Source of the DNA: Streptococcus sp. DD12
GTDB lineage: Bacteria; Bacillota; Bacilli; Lactobacillales; Streptococcaceae
Direction of reading: 5' to 3'
NCBI RefSeq assembly: GCF_001578885.1
Contig: NZ_KQ969495.1
Coordinates: 686,375-750,374, forward strand
DNA: 64,000 nt
Numbering within the stretch: position 1 is the stretch's first letter; every line of letters starts with the position of its first letter. The translations under genes were made by a program, and so were the position numbers. The notes below the pieces were generated by a model. The model had not been told where the DNA came from. It was given only the letters and a program-made list of their open reading frames with translations, and searched no databases. Positions 20,876 through 31,271 of this stretch are shown piece after piece.

Positions 20876-22108
20876 TTACTGATCAGACTCAAAGAGTCCC
20901 CGATACCGTTTCATCAGGCGAGAGGTCGCCATCTGATCCATAATAGTGATAAGCATTCCTGTCATCATGATATAAATACCTGACACATTAGCAATGAGTA
21001 AATGTTCTGCATTGCCTAATCCAACTAACAAGGGAATCCCCGCCACCAAAGCCAAAGTCAAGCCTGAAAAGAAGCCCAAACGAGCAACTAAGCGTGACAA
21101 ATACGCTTGTGTCGGTTTTCCAGGGCGAATGCCATCAATAAAGTCACCACTCTTGCGCAGATTTTCCGTCTGATTGACAATATCGAGGTTCACATAGGAA
21201 AAAGCAATCCCCAAGAGAAAGATAATCAAAATATAAATCAAGACACCAATCAGGTTATCTGTGGTCAGAGCCGACGTGATACTTTGCCAGAGCTTGTCTT
21301 GCTTTGGATAGACATTTTGCAGGAGCATGACCAGGTACTGTGGCAACATGAGCATGGTAAAGGCATACATCAAGGGCATCCCTGCGGATGTATTAACCTT
21401 AATCGGGAGATAAGCCTCTTCAGCCAGCTGGCTGTTGATGGATACACGCTGCATCTTAATCCGATACTCCGCCTTTTCAGAGACGGAAATCCAGTAAATC
21501 GCCAGCAAGGTCCACAAAACAATAAAGCTCACGAAGACGTAATGGCCCTTGTTCCATAATTTGACAAATAAGGGGAAGGTCTGGTCCTGTGATAAGAGCA
21601 TGTTGGTCAAGACAATGATGGTAGGCCCCCCAACGCCATACATGGCATTTTGATTCCCCAACCAAACAAGAACAAAGGCCCCTGCCACTAAAATCAAGGT
21701 GCTCTGTGCGACCATGGCCAAAAAATTGACTTGGCCTGACGTGTAAGTCAAGCTAAAAGCAATCCCCAGCCCTTGAATGACAGCGATGACTACCATCAAG
21801 AGATTTTGACGGATTTCCATCCGTTTTTTGGATACGGAATTATTTTGCTTGCCCATACCAAACAGACGCACTAAAATCATGGCGTACATCCATGGCCCAA
21901 GTCCCAGTGAAAAGAGACCAATTTGCGAAAGACTTCCCCCAGCCACACTTGCCGCCAAGTTCAAGGCAGACTGCTTTTGCGCCAGATACTGCCCTAAAGG
22001 CACGTTGGGCAAGGGCAGGTAACGACCTAGGATAAAAAGAATCACTATCAAAAAGGTAAAGACAATACGGCTCAACTGGCTGTGCTTATGGATGAAGGCT
22101 TTTATCAC
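20876..22108 (-). CDS. secY2: Accessory Sec channel SecY2
   Basis: The membrane channel for SRR proteins, 410 residues with about ten hydrophobic segments. The N-terminal membrane segments include a plug-region-like GGSLSQIGLFSLGLGPWM, and IRPGKPTQAYLSRL is typical of SecY. SecY2 proteins are shorter than housekeeping SecY and are always found next to secA2 and the asp genes, as here. The start ATG lies 18 bases after the gtf3 stop. Confidence 0.95.
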   Translation of the reverse strand: MIKAFIHKHSQLSRIVFTFLIVILFILGRYLPLPNVPLGQYLAQKQSALNLAASVAGGSLSQIGLFSLGLGPWMYAMILVRLFGMGKQNNSVSKKRMEIRQNLLMVVIAVIQGLGIAFSLTYTSGQVNFLAMVAQSTLILVAGAFVLVWLGNQNAMYGVGGPTIIVLTNMLLSQDQTFPLFVKLWNKGHYVFVSFIVLWTLLAIYWISVSEKAEYRIKMQRVSINSQLAEEAYLPIKVNTSAGMPLMYAFTMLMLPQYLVMLLQNVYPKQDKLWQSITSALTTDNLIGVLIYILIIFLLGIAFSYVNLDIVNQTENLRKSGDFIDGIRPGKPTQAYLSRLVARLGFFSGLTLALVAGIPLLVGLGNAEHLLIANVSGIYIMMTGMLITIMDQMATSRLMKRYRGLFESDQ

Positions 22109-22126
22109 CGAAACAAACTCTCTTTC

Positions 22127-23140
22127 CTAATCATAAGCGTGCTCAGTCATCACTGCATGCACACTATCAATCAAAACTTTTTTCGTAAAGTAACCGTCAA
22201 TCACTAACTCTCTAAATTTACGAACACTTTCCACCATCTGGTCATAAACTTCTGGTGTCATGTCAGCAATCCGCGCCTGGGCTTCTTCCAGATCTTTCAC
22301 CACAAGTCCCAGATGGTTATCCTGAATAATTTTGGCATTCGAAAGGGTATCTTGCACAATGACCGGCATCCCCGCCGCCAAATAGGAACTCAACTTATAA
22401 GAGATATTCCACTCATAGTAATCCACGTCAGAAATTTGCGACCAAACCAGTCCAAAACCGCCCTTTTGCGGCATTTCTTGGATAAGCTCCGCATCATTGC
22501 GCCAGCCTTCTGGGATAATATTGAGGTTTTCCCCTTCAGGTGTCTCAGAACTGTAGAGGCGCAAAGGCAGGTCATAGCGCCAGTCATTCACAAAGGTAAA
22601 GCGACTCGGATTCCCTGCAAAGATGACTTCTTTTTTAAACTGTGGGCGGCTATAGAGGCTTTGCGTCGGATGGTCCCACATGTGCTGAATAATGACCTTC
22701 TTGGTTGTTAAGCCCCAACGGCGCAACTCAGCTTCCATCTTCCGAGATGGCAGGATGATAGCATCAGCCTTGTTGTAAGTCGCAATGGTTTTATCAATCA
22801 AATATTCATTGCTCTTAAACATAAGCGGAATAATATCGTGAACAAAAATAACGACCTTCAAATCAGGGTAGGCCTTAACCTTATTGACAAAAAAATCATC
22901 AAATTCGGTCGAATTCCAGGTCGGTGACTGAAAAATCACCACATCGCCCCAACCGACAGCCGCAATCATGCCATCGATACGCTTGGACAGTTCACTGTCT
23001 GAGTCCGTATCCACTGGATAGGAATAAACACCGATTTCGTAAAAACCCAAGCCCTTGGCAACAGACGCTGATAAATTTTGAGCAATTTGCGCCACGCTGG
23101 CCTGGGATTGCCCATAGAGGTTAGTAATATGTACTTTCAT
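22127..23140 (-). CDS. gtf3: Glucosyltransferase Gtf3 (Nss) of SRR glycosylation
   Basis: This enzyme adds the second sugar (glucose in S. parasanguinis) onto GlcNAc already linked to the SRR protein. The 337-residue protein starts MKVHITNLYGQSQASVAQIA and shows a GT-B donor domain with FAGNPSRFTFVNDW and WNISYKLSSYLAAGMPVIVQ, as in Gtf3. It is the first gene of the accessory Sec operon and has a promoter at 23264-23292. The sugar specificity here cannot be read from sequence. Confidence 0.9.
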   Translation of the reverse strand: MKVHITNLYGQSQASVAQIAQNLSASVAKGLGFYEIGVYSYPVDTDSDSELSKRIDGMIAAVGWGDVVIFQSPTWNSTEFDDFFVNKVKAYPDLKVVIFVHDIIPLMFKSNEYLIDKTIATYNKADAIILPSRKMEAELRRWGLTTKKVIIQHMWDHPTQSLYSRPQFKKEVIFAGNPSRFTFVNDWRYDLPLRLYSSETPEGENLNIIPEGWRNDAELIQEMPQKGGFGLVWSQISDVDYYEWNISYKLSSYLAAGMPVIVQDTLSNAKIIQDNHLGLVVKDLEEAQARIADMTPEVYDQMVESVRKFRELVIDGYFTKKVLIDSVHAVMTEHAYD

Positions 23141-23440
23141 TTTTTCTCAATTCTATTCCTTTGTCTTTTGATGTTTACAGAACTTTTCAGAAGCTCATGA
23201 TTTAGTTGTGATTATGTCATTTATTTCAAGCGTCATCCAAGACCTGTAAAGCTCAATACTACTAGTATAATATTTTAGGGCTTAAAATTCAATCAAGATA
23301 GCCCATTTATGACAAATAAGGCGAAAAAATGACAGATATAATGTGTGCTTCAAATCACATATTAGGTCTTTACTTTTCAACTGACCCTCATCCTAAACCA
23401 ATTGACGGTCTGCCAGCCTACTAAAGGCAAACAGAGGGGC
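23141..23440. other. Leader and promoter region of the accessory Sec operon
   Basis: No gene seen in this gene-free stretch. It holds the promoter at 23264-23292, about 115 bases of untranslated leader for gtf3, and AT-rich sequence upstream; the thiI terminator follows at 23441. Confidence 0.6.
23264..23292 (-). promoter_or_regulatory. Promoter of gtf3-secY2-asp-secA2-gtfAB operon
   Basis: TTGAAT and TATACT separated by 17 bases. The spacer contains an inverted repeat (TTTTA and TAAAA around AGCCC) that could be an operator. The predicted start of transcription lies about 115 bases before gtf3. Confidence 0.6.
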
Positions 23441-23473
23441 AAAAAAAGTGCTTGAGGCTCTCCTCAAACACAT
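23441..23473 (-). terminator. Terminator after thiI
   Basis: On the minus strand GTGTTTGAGG and CCTCAAGCAC form a stem around AGAG, followed by seven T, 16 bases after the thiI stop. Confidence 0.85.
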
Positions 23474-23488
23474 TTAGTTGCCTGATTG

Positions 23489-24703
23489 TTAAAGCAAATC
23501 ATCGATTAGATGATCCACCTCATCCTTACTGCCTTCAGGTGTTATTTCTGTCACAATAATACCTGAAACCGCTGCTTCTACCAGGCCTTCAACATCCAAA
23601 CGCTCTTCGTACTGCAAGACATTTTTGAGTTTAGGATTGGTTTTGGGCCGGTCGGGAGCAAAGATGGTACAACAGTCTTCAAAGGGTTGGATGGACAAGT
23701 CAAAGGTATCGATTTTTTGAGCGATATCAATAATTTCAAGTTTGTCCATGGTGACAACTGGACGAAGAACTGGTGTTGTCGTGACCGCATTAATGGCTGC
23801 CATAGATTCCATGGTTTGGCTAGCCACTTGACCCAGACTCTCCCCGTTAATAATGGCGAGACCACCTCGCTCTTGACGGATACGGTCAGTAATGCGCATC
23901 ATAAAGCGACGGGTGAGGGTCATCAGATAAGCCTCTGGCGCCTTGTCTTTGATTTCCTCTTGAATCTTAGTAAAAGGCACTTCGATAAAAGTCAGGTTAC
24001 CCCCAAACTTTGTTAATTTACGGGCTAAATCTTGTGCCTTTTTCAAAGCGCCTGGACTGGTGTAAGGAGGGCTGGCAAAGTGAACAGCCTCGATATTCAC
24101 CCCACGCTTCAAGGCCAAGTAACCCGCCACTGGTGAATCAATCCCACCAGATAACATCAACATGCCTTTTCCAGCAGTTCCAACAGGCAAACCACCTGCC
24201 CCCTTGACATCCTCATAGGATAAAAAGGCTCCCCTGTCTCGAATTTCAACCTTTAAGGTCACATCTGGGTTTTTCATCTGCGCTTGGATGCCCGGCAAGA
24301 CAGCAAACACCGCATCCCCCAAGGTGTGGTTGAGCTCACGGCTGTCCAATTCAAAACTGTGGTCACTACGTCGACTGGCTATCTTAAAGGTCAAGCCCTC
24401 ACGGTAAAGGCCTGTCATAATGTCTTGGGCAGCAGCTTTGAGCGCATCAACTGTTTTGTCCACTTGTACCACAGGTGAAAAACCTTGAATCCCAAACACT
24501 TCTTTGAGGGATTGAGCAACTGGCTCATACTCTTGGCCATTAAGGTAAACGTGGGCCCGATCACGGTCTGCTTCGACCTGAACCTGAGGGTAAACGGCTA
24601 AAACACTCTTAATATTACGTTTTAGGGTATTAATAAAACGCATGCGGTTTTTGCCCTTGGTAGACAGTTCCCCATAACGAATCATAATTTCTGAATAGCG
24701 CAT
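23489..24703 (-). CDS. thiI: tRNA 4-thiouridine synthetase ThiI
   Basis: ThiI inserts sulfur at position 8 of tRNA (and can supply thiamine thiazole sulfur), taking persulfide sulfur from a cysteine desulfurase. The 404-residue protein has an N-terminal ferredoxin-like and THUMP region ([18 protein letters not shown]) and a PP-loop AANH domain with [14 protein letters not shown]. The C-terminus carries [17 protein letters not shown], whose Cys is the expected catalytic residue; the rhodanese domain of enteric ThiI is absent, as in most Gram-positives. The gene follows the desulfurase by 8 bases, matching the usual nifZ-thiI pair of Firmicutes. Confidence 0.96.
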   Translation of the reverse strand: MRYSEIMIRYGELSTKGKNRMRFINTLKRNIKSVLAVYPQVQVEADRDRAHVYLNGQEYEPVAQSLKEVFGIQGFSPVVQVDKTVDALKAAAQDIMTGLYREGLTFKIASRRSDHSFELDSRELNHTLGDAVFAVLPGIQAQMKNPDVTLKVEIRDRGAFLSYEDVKGAGGLPVGTAGKGMLMLSGGIDSPVAGYLALKRGVNIEAVHFASPPYTSPGALKKAQDLARKLTKFGGNLTFIEVPFTKIQEEIKDKAPEAYLMTLTRRFMMRITDRIRQERGGLAIINGESLGQVASQTMESMAAINAVTTTPVLRPVVTMDKLEIIDIAQKIDTFDLSIQPFEDCCTIFAPDRPKTNPKLKNVLQYEERLDVEGLVEAAVSGIIVTEITPEGSKDEVDHLIDDLL

Positions 24704-24711
24704 GCTTAAGC

Positions 24712-25854
24712 TTATCTCACTTTCTCTGTTTCTTTATAAATCAGGCGAAAGACCGTCAAAAATTGCTCGACTTCTGCCATTGTGTTGATTTCATCTAAAC
24801 TAATCCGAACCGCTGTTTGGGCTTTTTTAGTGGGAACCCCCATAGCCAGCAAGGTCCCTGCTGGTTTTCCTGCTTTTGAGGAACAAGCTGAGGTGGTCGA
24901 TAGAAAAATCGCGTGGTTTTCAAAGGCATGAACCAATACTTCTCCTCGGACACCGCTGATTCCAAAGGTCAAAATATTGGGCACGAAACCTGCTAGACCG
25001 GAATAGAGGCTGACAGCAGGAAAATCCGTCAAGGCCTGATAAAGCACCTCTTTCATGGCCTTTAACTTTTGGCGGTCTTGCTCAGCCGTCTCAAGTGTCA
25101 ACCGCAAGGCCTTAGCCATAGCAGCAATTCCGGCCACATTTTCAGTCGTTGAGCGCAAGCCTTCTTCTTGCCCCCCACCGTTTAAGAGAGGAGTGATTTT
25201 TTTACCAAGTTTTTTGTACAAAAAACCAACCCCACGCGGCCCATGAAACTTGTGAGCTGAAAAGGACGCCAGGTCAACACGTGGCAGTAAAACCTCTTCT
25301 AGAGCAAGCTTGCCAACGGATTGGACCGCATCCACATGAAAAGTCACCTTAGGCTTATCGGCCAAAATCGCTGCAACTTCTTTTAAGGGTTGGATGGCAC
25401 CGACCTCGTTATTGACAGCCATGATAGAAACTAAAATGGTATCTTCTCGCAAAAGGGCCTTAAAAGCGTCAATTAGTAGCCGACCTTGGGCATCAACCGG
25501 AGCCACATCCACTTCAAAACCTTGACTTTCCAGCCAGAGAGCTGATTCACGAACAGCTGGGTGTTCTACAGCTGAGATAATGATGTGTTTCCCCAGGTAG
25601 GCTTTTTCAAAGGCAACCCCTTTGATGGCCCAGTTGTCACTTTCTGTTCCCCCTGAGGTGAAAAAAATTTCTGAAGGTTCCTTAGCCAAAAGTTCCGCAA
25701 TTTGTTGGCGGCTGGCCTGCAAGATGCGAGTCGCCTGTTCGCCCAGTTGGTGAAGGCTTGATGGGTTACCCATCATGCGTGTAGCCACTTGTTGGTAGGT
25801 CGCTAGCGCTTGAGGCGACATTTCGGTGGTCGCTGCATTGTCAAAATAAATCAT
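24712..25854 (-). CDS. Cysteine desulfurase (NifS/IscS family, sulfur donor to ThiI)
   Basis: A PLP enzyme of 380 residues that takes sulfur from cysteine. It starts [20 protein letters not shown]; the PLP lysine lies in [14 protein letters not shown] and the catalytic cysteine in [13 protein letters not shown]. The start has AAAGGAG at a good spacing. Its position directly before thiI suggests it serves tRNA thiolation rather than the SUF cluster system, like NifZ/IscS2 of Bacillus and streptococci. Confidence 0.93.
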   Translation of the reverse strand: MIYFDNAATTEMSPQALATYQQVATRMMGNPSSLHQLGEQATRILQASRQQIAELLAKEPSEIFFTSGGTESDNWAIKGVAFEKAYLGKHIIISAVEHPAVRESALWLESQGFEVDVAPVDAQGRLLIDAFKALLREDTILVSIMAVNNEVGAIQPLKEVAAILADKPKVTFHVDAVQSVGKLALEEVLLPRVDLASFSAHKFHGPRGVGFLYKKLGKKITPLLNGGGQEEGLRSTTENVAGIAAMAKALRLTLETAEQDRQKLKAMKEVLYQALTDFPAVSLYSGLAGFVPNILTFGISGVRGEVLVHAFENHAIFLSTTSACSSKAGKPAGTLLAMGVPTKKAQTAVRISLDEINTMAEVEQFLTVFRLIYKETEKVR

Positions 25855-25885
25855 GACGCTCCTTTTTTTCTGTTACAATAGGCCT

Positions 25886-25894
25886 ATTATACCA
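25886..25894 (-). promoter_or_regulatory. Extended -10 promoter element of the desulfurase-thiI operon
   Basis: TGGTATAAT on the minus strand is an extended -10 (TGnTATAAT). No clear -35 is seen at 17 bases, which an extended -10 can tolerate. Confidence 0.5.
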
Positions 25895-26006
25895 TAGTTC
25901 AGGTCCGGGACTGTAAAAATTAAAATGAAGGCAAGTCCAGCTAAATAAAGTTTTTATGAAAAGGTTTTCTTTCACCTTGGTTTAAGGCAAAGTTGAGGGA
26001 AAAAGC

Positions 26007-26012
26007 TATAAT
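26007..26012 (+). promoter_or_regulatory. -10 element for the small membrane protein gene
   Basis: TATAAT 31 bases before the ATG at 26043; no good -35 at the usual spacing. Confidence 0.4.
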
Positions 26013-26042
26013 AGGTTCAGATGATAGACAAAGGAGGCCATC

Positions 26043-26494
26043 ATGGCAGAACACTATTCACGTCAAAGTAAACCGCATCAAAAAGGGACAAAGACAGCAC
26101 CAACTCAACATATCGCAAAAGGGTTTTCAGCCTTGCAAAAGACCATTGCCCTTATCGGGGGGACCTTGGGGATTATCACAGCCCTTATCACCATCCATAA
26201 CTTCCAAAACAGTGGTAACAACAGCAATTCCCAAAAAATACCACGTCAACAACCATCGTCAAAATTACGGATGCTAACAAATCAACTACCACAGGCAAAA
26301 GCAATCAAACAAGCACTTCTGCTAATACGGCTGCTAGCTCCGATGTCAGCACTAGCACTGATGCCAACACCGCCACAACCAATCAAGACAACACAACGAC
26401 AAACACGAGTAGTGGAACTGTAGCCAGTAGCGATGCAACGACCACAGACAATGCCGATAGCACAACGGCTGACACAACGACAGCAAGCAGCTAA
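26043..26494 (+). CDS. Small membrane protein with Ser/Thr-rich tail (DUF6556-like), frameshifted
   Basis: The ATG has a strong AAAGGAGG site. The protein starts MAEHYSRQSKPHQKGTKTAP (basic, cytosolic), followed by one membrane segment (TIALIGGTLGIITALITI) and NSGNNSNS. After a 6-A tract (26233-26238) the given frame runs into an unlikely sequence and stops at 26423. Adding one A gives NTTSTTIVKITDANKSTTT and then a long Thr/Ser/Asn/Asp-rich extracellular tail ending at the TAA at 26494, 150 residues in total. This matches a streptococcal family I recall as DUF6556; function unknown. It stands alone on the plus strand, with a shared terminator after it. Confidence 0.75.
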
Positions 26495-26532
26495 GCCCTA
26501 ATGCTATAGGTGCGTTTTGGGACTAAATACAA

Positions 26533-26573
26533 GAAAAAACCTCTGACATCCCATGGATTCAGAGGTTTTCTTA
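26533..26573. terminator. Bidirectional terminator
   Basis: AAAACCTCTGA and TCAGAGGTTTT form an 11-bp stem. It has T-rich flanks for both directions and lies between the convergent membrane protein gene (plus) and fnr (minus). Confidence 0.8.
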
Positions 26574-26602
26574 TACAACTTCCTCGTCTTGACAAATCTT
26601 GT

Positions 26603-27598
26603 TTAGTCAAAAAGAGAGGAAGAATGAATTAACCGATTATCACGTTCTGGGTAGAGGTGTAAAATGGCTTGGTTGACCGCTAGAGGGGCTTCTCCAAAGC
26701 CTACCGCAATCAAATCCAGCTTGCCATCATACTCAGCCGCATCCCCAATCGCAAAGATACCTGGCAGGTTGGTTTCATAGGTTGGCGAAACTAAAACGCT
26801 GGTCCGCTTATGGTCTAAGCCCCATGATTTCAAATGCTTGCTGTTGGTAGAAAAGCCATAGTTGACAATCAAACTGTCCAAAGGCAAAGTGATGCTTTCA
26901 TCACTTTTGACTTTATTTAGCAGGATATGACTGACCTTTTGGCCATCTCCTTTTAGTTGGGCTGGGGTATAAGGGGTGTAGACAGCAACGCTTGATGCCT
27001 CCAGCTTTTCCACACTATGTTCGTGCGCACGGAACTTGTCTCTGCGATGAACTAAGGCTACACTTTTAGCAATGGGTTCCAAGGCCAGAGCCCAGTCAAC
27101 TGCTGAATCACCGCCACCCATCAAGACCACATCCTGGTCCTTGAAATCTTGCAGGTTACGGACAATATAGTGCAAATTATTGCCGGCATAGCTTTCCTCT
27201 TCCGGCACCCCTAAAGGGCGAGGGGCAAAGGCCCCATTTCCACAAGCGATAAGGATGGTTCCTGTTTGGTGTTGCCCCTTATCTGTTGTAATGGTATAAC
27301 CAGCCTCTGTTTGTTCAAAGGAAAGCACTTCTTCCTTGAGACAAACGGTAATCCGGTCATCAAATAGAGCTAACTGGTCCAAAAGACGGTCCGTCAACTC
27401 TTGACCTGTCACCGCAGGAAAAGCAGGAATGTCGTAAATCTTCTTTTCAGGATACAAGATAGCAGGCTGACCACCCAGTTCTGCTAGGCTCTCAATAATT
27501 TTAACCTGCATGCCTCGCATACCGGCATAGTAGGCTGCAAATAGGCCGACAGGGCCACCTCCGATTATGGTAATATCGATGTGTTTCTCTTCTGTCAT
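26603..27598 (-). CDS. fnr: Ferredoxin--NADP reductase (thioredoxin reductase-like type)
   Basis: A flavoenzyme of 331 residues moving electrons between NADPH and ferredoxin or flavodoxin. The FAD-binding motif [16 protein letters not shown] is at the N-terminus, the NADP-binding motif [16 protein letters not shown] in the middle, and [20 protein letters not shown] is the second FAD motif. The redox CxxC of thioredoxin reductase is absent, which defines this YumC-type group. It starts 3 bases after trmD and ends the dnaX-to-fnr run of genes. Confidence 0.92.
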   Translation of the reverse strand: MTEEKHIDITIIGGGPVGLFAAYYAGMRGMQVKIIESLAELGGQPAILYPEKKIYDIPAFPAVTGQELTDRLLDQLALFDDRITVCLKEEVLSFEQTEAGYTITTDKGQHQTGTILIACGNGAFAPRPLGVPEEESYAGNNLHYIVRNLQDFKDQDVVLMGGGDSAVDWALALEPIAKSVALVHRRDKFRAHEHSVEKLEASSVAVYTPYTPAQLKGDGQKVSHILLNKVKSDESITLPLDSLIVNYGFSTNSKHLKSWGLDHKRTSVLVSPTYETNLPGIFAIGDAAEYDGKLDLIAVGFGEAPLAVNQAILHLYPERDNRLIHSSSLFD

Positions 27599-27601
27599 GG
27601 C

Positions 27602-28330
27602 TTAAACCGTCCTCTCATCTCTAATCTCAGCTAAAAGACTTTCTTCTTCTGCTGTCAAATCACGTTTGGCCAATAAATCCGGCCGTCTGTCCAGGGTTTT
27701 TTTGAGGCTCTCTTTTAACCGCCAGCGGCGAATATTTTCATGATGGCCACTCATGAGCACATCTGGCACTGTCATTCCCTCATAGTCATAGGGCCTTGTG
27801 TACTGCGGGTATTCCAAGAGACCTGTCGAGATGGAATCGTCTAAATGGCTTTCCACCTTGCCAAGCACATCTGGTAGCAAACGCGCCGTCGCATCAATCA
27901 TTGTCATGGCAGCCAGCTCACCACCAGTCAAGATATAATCGCCTAACGACACCTCATCAGTGATCAAAGGTTTGATCCGTTCATCAATGCCCTCGTAGTG
28001 CCCACAGATAAAGATGAGCTGGTCTTCTTGGGCCAATTCTTCAGCTAGCGACTGGTCAAAGGCTCGTCCAGCAGGATCCATCAAAAGGACACGGGGACGC
28101 TGGGTGACCTTGTCAATCGCCCGATAACAATCGTAAATCGGTTGCGCTCGAATGAGCATTCCCTGACCACCACCGTATGGTTCATCATCCACATGACGCG
28201 CCTTTGTCGCATAGTCACGAAAATTGTGATAACGAATGGATAAGCGCCCCTTTTCAGTCGCCTTCCCTAAAATGGAATGCTCAAGTGGGGCGAACATCTC
28301 AGGAAACAAGGTCATCACATCAATTTTCAT
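27602..28330 (-). CDS. trmD: tRNA (guanine37-N1)-methyltransferase TrmD
   Basis: TrmD methylates G37 of tRNAs reading CNN and UGG codons, preventing frameshifts. I use the ATG at 28330 ([20 protein letters not shown]), the usual start; the 242-residue length is normal. Motifs: [12 protein letters not shown] and [13 protein letters not shown], the trefoil-knot SAM site. The start lies inside the end of rimM (11-base overlap), as in the common rimM-trmD pair. Confidence 0.96.
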   Translation of the reverse strand: MKIDVMTLFPEMFAPLEHSILGKATEKGRLSIRYHNFRDYATKARHVDDEPYGGGQGMLIRAQPIYDCYRAIDKVTQRPRVLLMDPAGRAFDQSLAEELAQEDQLIFICGHYEGIDERIKPLITDEVSLGDYILTGGELAAMTMIDATARLLPDVLGKVESHLDDSISTGLLEYPQYTRPYDYEGMTVPDVLMSGHHENIRRWRLKESLKKTLDRRPDLLAKRDLTAEEESLLAEIRDERTV

Positions 28331-28847
28331 CATCAAGACCTTCCATGATATCAACCAAAATACGTTTTTCTTGCAGGTCAACGGCTAAAACAACGGGAGG
28401 AATGTAAGGCAGGAGCAAGTCTTTTTTGCCCTTTCTTTTGACAACCCAGACATCATTTGCACCGGGCTGCAGAATTTCCTTAACCTGACCAATCAACTGG
28501 TCCCCCTCATAAACATCCAATCCAATGATGTCATGGTAATAAAATTCACCCTCAGGCAAGTCGCTGAGCTGGTCTTCTGCCACCATCAGCTGGTGGTTAC
28601 GAAAGCCCTCAATGGCATTGATGTGGTCATAGCCTTTGAACTTGATAATATCAAACTGTTTGTGCTTACGATGTTTGGCCACAAGGACATCCTGCACAAA
28701 TCGCCCTTTCTCATCAAAAAGAGCCAAGCTTGCTCCTTTTTTAAAACGCTCTTCGGGAAAATCCGTCACACTCATGACCCGCATCTCCCCTTGAAGACCT
28801 TGGGTATTGACAATTTTTCCAACACGATAATACTCTTTTTCAGTCAT
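28320..28847 (-). CDS. rimM: Ribosome maturation factor RimM
   Basis: RimM helps mature the 30S ribosomal head and binds S19. The 175-residue protein starts [18 protein letters not shown] after a short lead and has the C-terminal PRC-barrel ([32 protein letters not shown]). It overlaps trmD. Normal length. Confidence 0.95.
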   Translation of the reverse strand: MTEKEYYRVGKIVNTQGLQGEMRVMSVTDFPEERFKKGASLALFDEKGRFVQDVLVAKHRKHKQFDIIKFKGYDHINAIEGFRNHQLMVAEDQLSDLPEGEFYYHDIIGLDVYEGDQLIGQVKEILQPGANDVWVVKRKGKKDLLLPYIPPVVLAVDLQEKRILVDIMEGLDDEN

Positions 28848-28894
28848 AGCTTCATTCTAGCATTTTTAAAAGCCCAGCTCAAGCCAGACTTTTG

Positions 28895-29587
28895 TCATTT
28901 CTTATTTTTTCCAAGAACCAAGTGGCGACTTTGCTCACAAAGATAATGTAAGGTCTCGTCTGAGACGGTATCATCCAGCGTGATAGTCAACCAGTGTTTC
29001 TTGCTCATGTGATAGGCGGGGTAGATACCTACTTGCTTGGTTAGGTCATTTACTGAGCCACTAGGCGCTTTGATGTTTATCACCTCGACCATTTCTTTGT
29101 CAGTGGCTGGCTCAGCGGGGACTAATTTCTGCTTAGCTACCGTCATGACCAGTCCATACCATTTCTTAGTCTGGGGCAAGCGAAAGGCGGTCGCATCAGG
29201 TTGCCGGGAAAAAGGGTGGTCCCATGGGTCAGCAAACTTTTCTTGAACCCAAGCAAAGAGGCGCTGGCCCTGAGGGCTGGTCAGGGGGATTTCCCTAAAA
29301 CAGTGCTTGCGTACAGTTTGCAGGTTTTCCCTAACAGCCTCTTTGACTTCTTGTGCAAAGGCGTTTATAGGGGTGACCACACGCCAGGCTTCATAGCTTT
29401 CCTCTAATCCCTCATCCCAAACCATCACAGCTAGCTGTCCATCTGGACTTAAGCGAAGTTTGAGCATTAAATCGCCTTTGGCCAAAGCTTTTTGGTAAGT
29501 TAAGTCCTTACCCGTTTGACGAAAACCAAAGGCCAAGCACTTGTCCCAATCTGGGCGAAAATGTTCCCACTTGTCCTCATTTGCCAT
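28895..29587 (-). CDS. MmcQ/YjbR family protein
   Basis: A 230-residue protein whose C-terminal half carries the YjbR fold (a CyaY-like domain): WYGLVMTVAKQKLVP, VINIKAPSGSVNDL and YPAYHMSKKHWLTITLDD. The N-terminal half has a related beta-rich pattern (KGDLMLKLRLSPDGQLAVMV), perhaps a second divergent copy. Family members are called DNA-binding by homology, but no firm function is known. It starts 25 bases after dnaX with a GAGGAGGA site, so probably belongs to the dnaX operon. Confidence 0.85.
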   Translation of the reverse strand: MANEDKWEHFRPDWDKCLAFGFRQTGKDLTYQKALAKGDLMLKLRLSPDGQLAVMVWDEGLEESYEAWRVVTPINAFAQEVKEAVRENLQTVRKHCFREIPLTSPQGQRLFAWVQEKFADPWDHPFSRQPDATAFRLPQTKKWYGLVMTVAKQKLVPAEPATDKEMVEVINIKAPSGSVNDLTKQVGIYPAYHMSKKHWLTITLDDTVSDETLHYLCEQSRHLVLGKNKK

Positions 29588-29612
29588 AGCGCATCCTCCT
29601 CACAAAAGGGTC

Positions 29613-31271
29613 TTAATCTTCAAAGCGCTCCATCTTGGCGTCTAAAAAGTCAAATCCATCAGGGATATCTTGACGGGCCTGAGCTTCTTTTTCTTTGGGG
29701 CTCATGCGGCTCTGACGGAACTCTTCTTTTATGCTGTCAAAGTCCTCTTGACCCAAAGCAATGATTTCAGGTGAAAAATCAGCCACCTTGCTAAGGATAT
29801 TGCCAAAAACATCATTGAGATTAGGCCGTTTCATGGTTTGTTCGGCATTAAAGCTGTAGTCAAAGGCCAAAATAACATAATCCTGGCTGGCTAAAACAGG
29901 CCGAGAGCCCAGGAGCAAGGCGCGGTCCGGAGCAGACAGGCTATCTAAAATTTCATTCCAAGTATCTTGTAGGGCGTCCAGATAAGCTTTGGACTGCTGG
30001 CTATCTGCGACAGTTGTCTGCATGATGCGCATGACCTTGTTGCGGTCCACTTTGTAAGTATAGGTATTTTTGACAGGCTTAGCGGACTGGGTGCTAGCTG
30101 GGCTAGCTCCCAGCCGAGCAAAATCGTCTTTGAGCTGAGTGATTTCGTTTTGTAGCGCTTGTAGCTGTTGCGTCAGATCTGCAGGTAGCTGAGGTGGGGT
30201 CTGGTTATCTGGCTGACTTAATGCAATGGTCAGCATCTCAGCATAGACCTTGGGTTGTAGGCCTCCCTTGATTTCAGGCACATAGCGCGTGATGAGCGCA
30301 ATGGTGTCAAACAAGGTCTGGGCAGACATCTCTTGGGCCAGTTGGCCAAAGGTCTCATCGTGAAAGCCCACTTGTCCGCCAGCTTGGGCCACCAAAAGGT
30401 CACGGCAGTAACTTAGCAGTTCCACTGCAAAACGTGACATGCTCTTACCACTGTCAAAAATCGTATCCAATTGCGACAGGGCTTGGGCGGTTTCCTGACG
30501 AAAGACGGCAAGCACATAAGCCGTCAGCGCTTCCTGACTGATCGCACCCGTGATATCTTCGGCAATAGCCAAGGTCACCTGATTATCTTGAGAAAGACTG
30601 AGGGCCTGGTCCAAAAGAGATAGCGCATCCCGCATACCACCTTCTGCCGCCTGTGCTATCAGACGCAGGGCAGCTTCCTCATAACTGACAGCCTCTCGGT
30701 CAAGGATAGCTTTGAGATGGTTTTGGATATCCCCAAGTGTAATCGCCTTAAAGGCAAAGCGTTGCACCCGCGACAAAATGGTCGCTGGAATCTTATGCAG
30801 TTCTGTAGTCGCTAAGATAAAGACAACATTTGCTGTCGGCTCTTCCAAGGTTTTCAACAGGGCATTAAAAGCCCCTGTCGAGAGCATGTGCACCTCGTCG
30901 ATGATATAGACCTTGTACTTAGCCACGCTGGGTGCATAGGTTGATTTGTTGCGAATATCACGAATTTCATCAACCCCATTGTTAGAGGCCGCATCAATTT
31001 CGATAACGTCCTCCAAACTCCCCTGCGTAATCGCCTGACAAATGTCACAGTGATTACAGGGCTCCCCATCGGTTTGATTAGGACAGTTCATGGCCTTGGC
31101 AAAAATCTTTGCCGCTGAGGTTTTCCCAGTCCCCCTTGGCCCTGAAAACAAATAAGCATGGCTGATTTTGCCAGTTGCCACAGCTTGCTTGAGGCCTTGT
31201 TGAACAACAGGTTGCCCCACCATTTCTGTAAAAGTTTGGCTTCGGTACTTGCGGTAAAGCGCTTGATACAT
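29613..31271 (-). CDS. dnaX: DNA polymerase III subunits gamma/tau
   Basis: DnaX is the clamp-loader ATPase. The 552-residue protein has Walker A SGPRGTGKTSAAK, a zinc site (CPNQTDGEPCNHCDIC), Walker B IDEVHML and the SRVQRF arginine-finger region. The C-terminal 200 residues are the tau-specific part, shorter than in enteric bacteria. Its ATG shares one base with the preceding GAF gene stop (TAATG). Confidence 0.96.
   Translation of the reverse strand: MYQALYRKYRSQTFTEMVGQPVVQQGLKQAVATGKISHAYLFSGPRGTGKTSAAKIFAKAMNCPNQTDGEPCNHCDICQAITQGSLEDVIEIDAASNNGVDEIRDIRNKSTYAPSVAKYKVYIIDEVHMLSTGAFNALLKTLEEPTANVVFILATTELHKIPATILSRVQRFAFKAITLGDIQNHLKAILDREAVSYEEAALRLIAQAAEGGMRDALSLLDQALSLSQDNQVTLAIAEDITGAISQEALTAYVLAVFRQETAQALSQLDTIFDSGKSMSRFAVELLSYCRDLLVAQAGGQVGFHDETFGQLAQEMSAQTLFDTIALITRYVPEIKGGLQPKVYAEMLTIALSQPDNQTPPQLPADLTQQLQALQNEITQLKDDFARLGASPASTQSAKPVKNTYTYKVDRNKVMRIMQTTVADSQQSKAYLDALQDTWNEILDSLSAPDRALLLGSRPVLASQDYVILAFDYSFNAEQTMKRPNLNDVFGNILSKVADFSPEIIALGQEDFDSIKEEFRQSRMSPKEKEAQARQDIPDGFDFLDAKMERFED

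Noticed and set aside
28320..28381. trmD start at 28381
   Set aside because: It adds 17 residues overlapping rimM; the ATG at 28330 gives the standard TrmD N-terminus.
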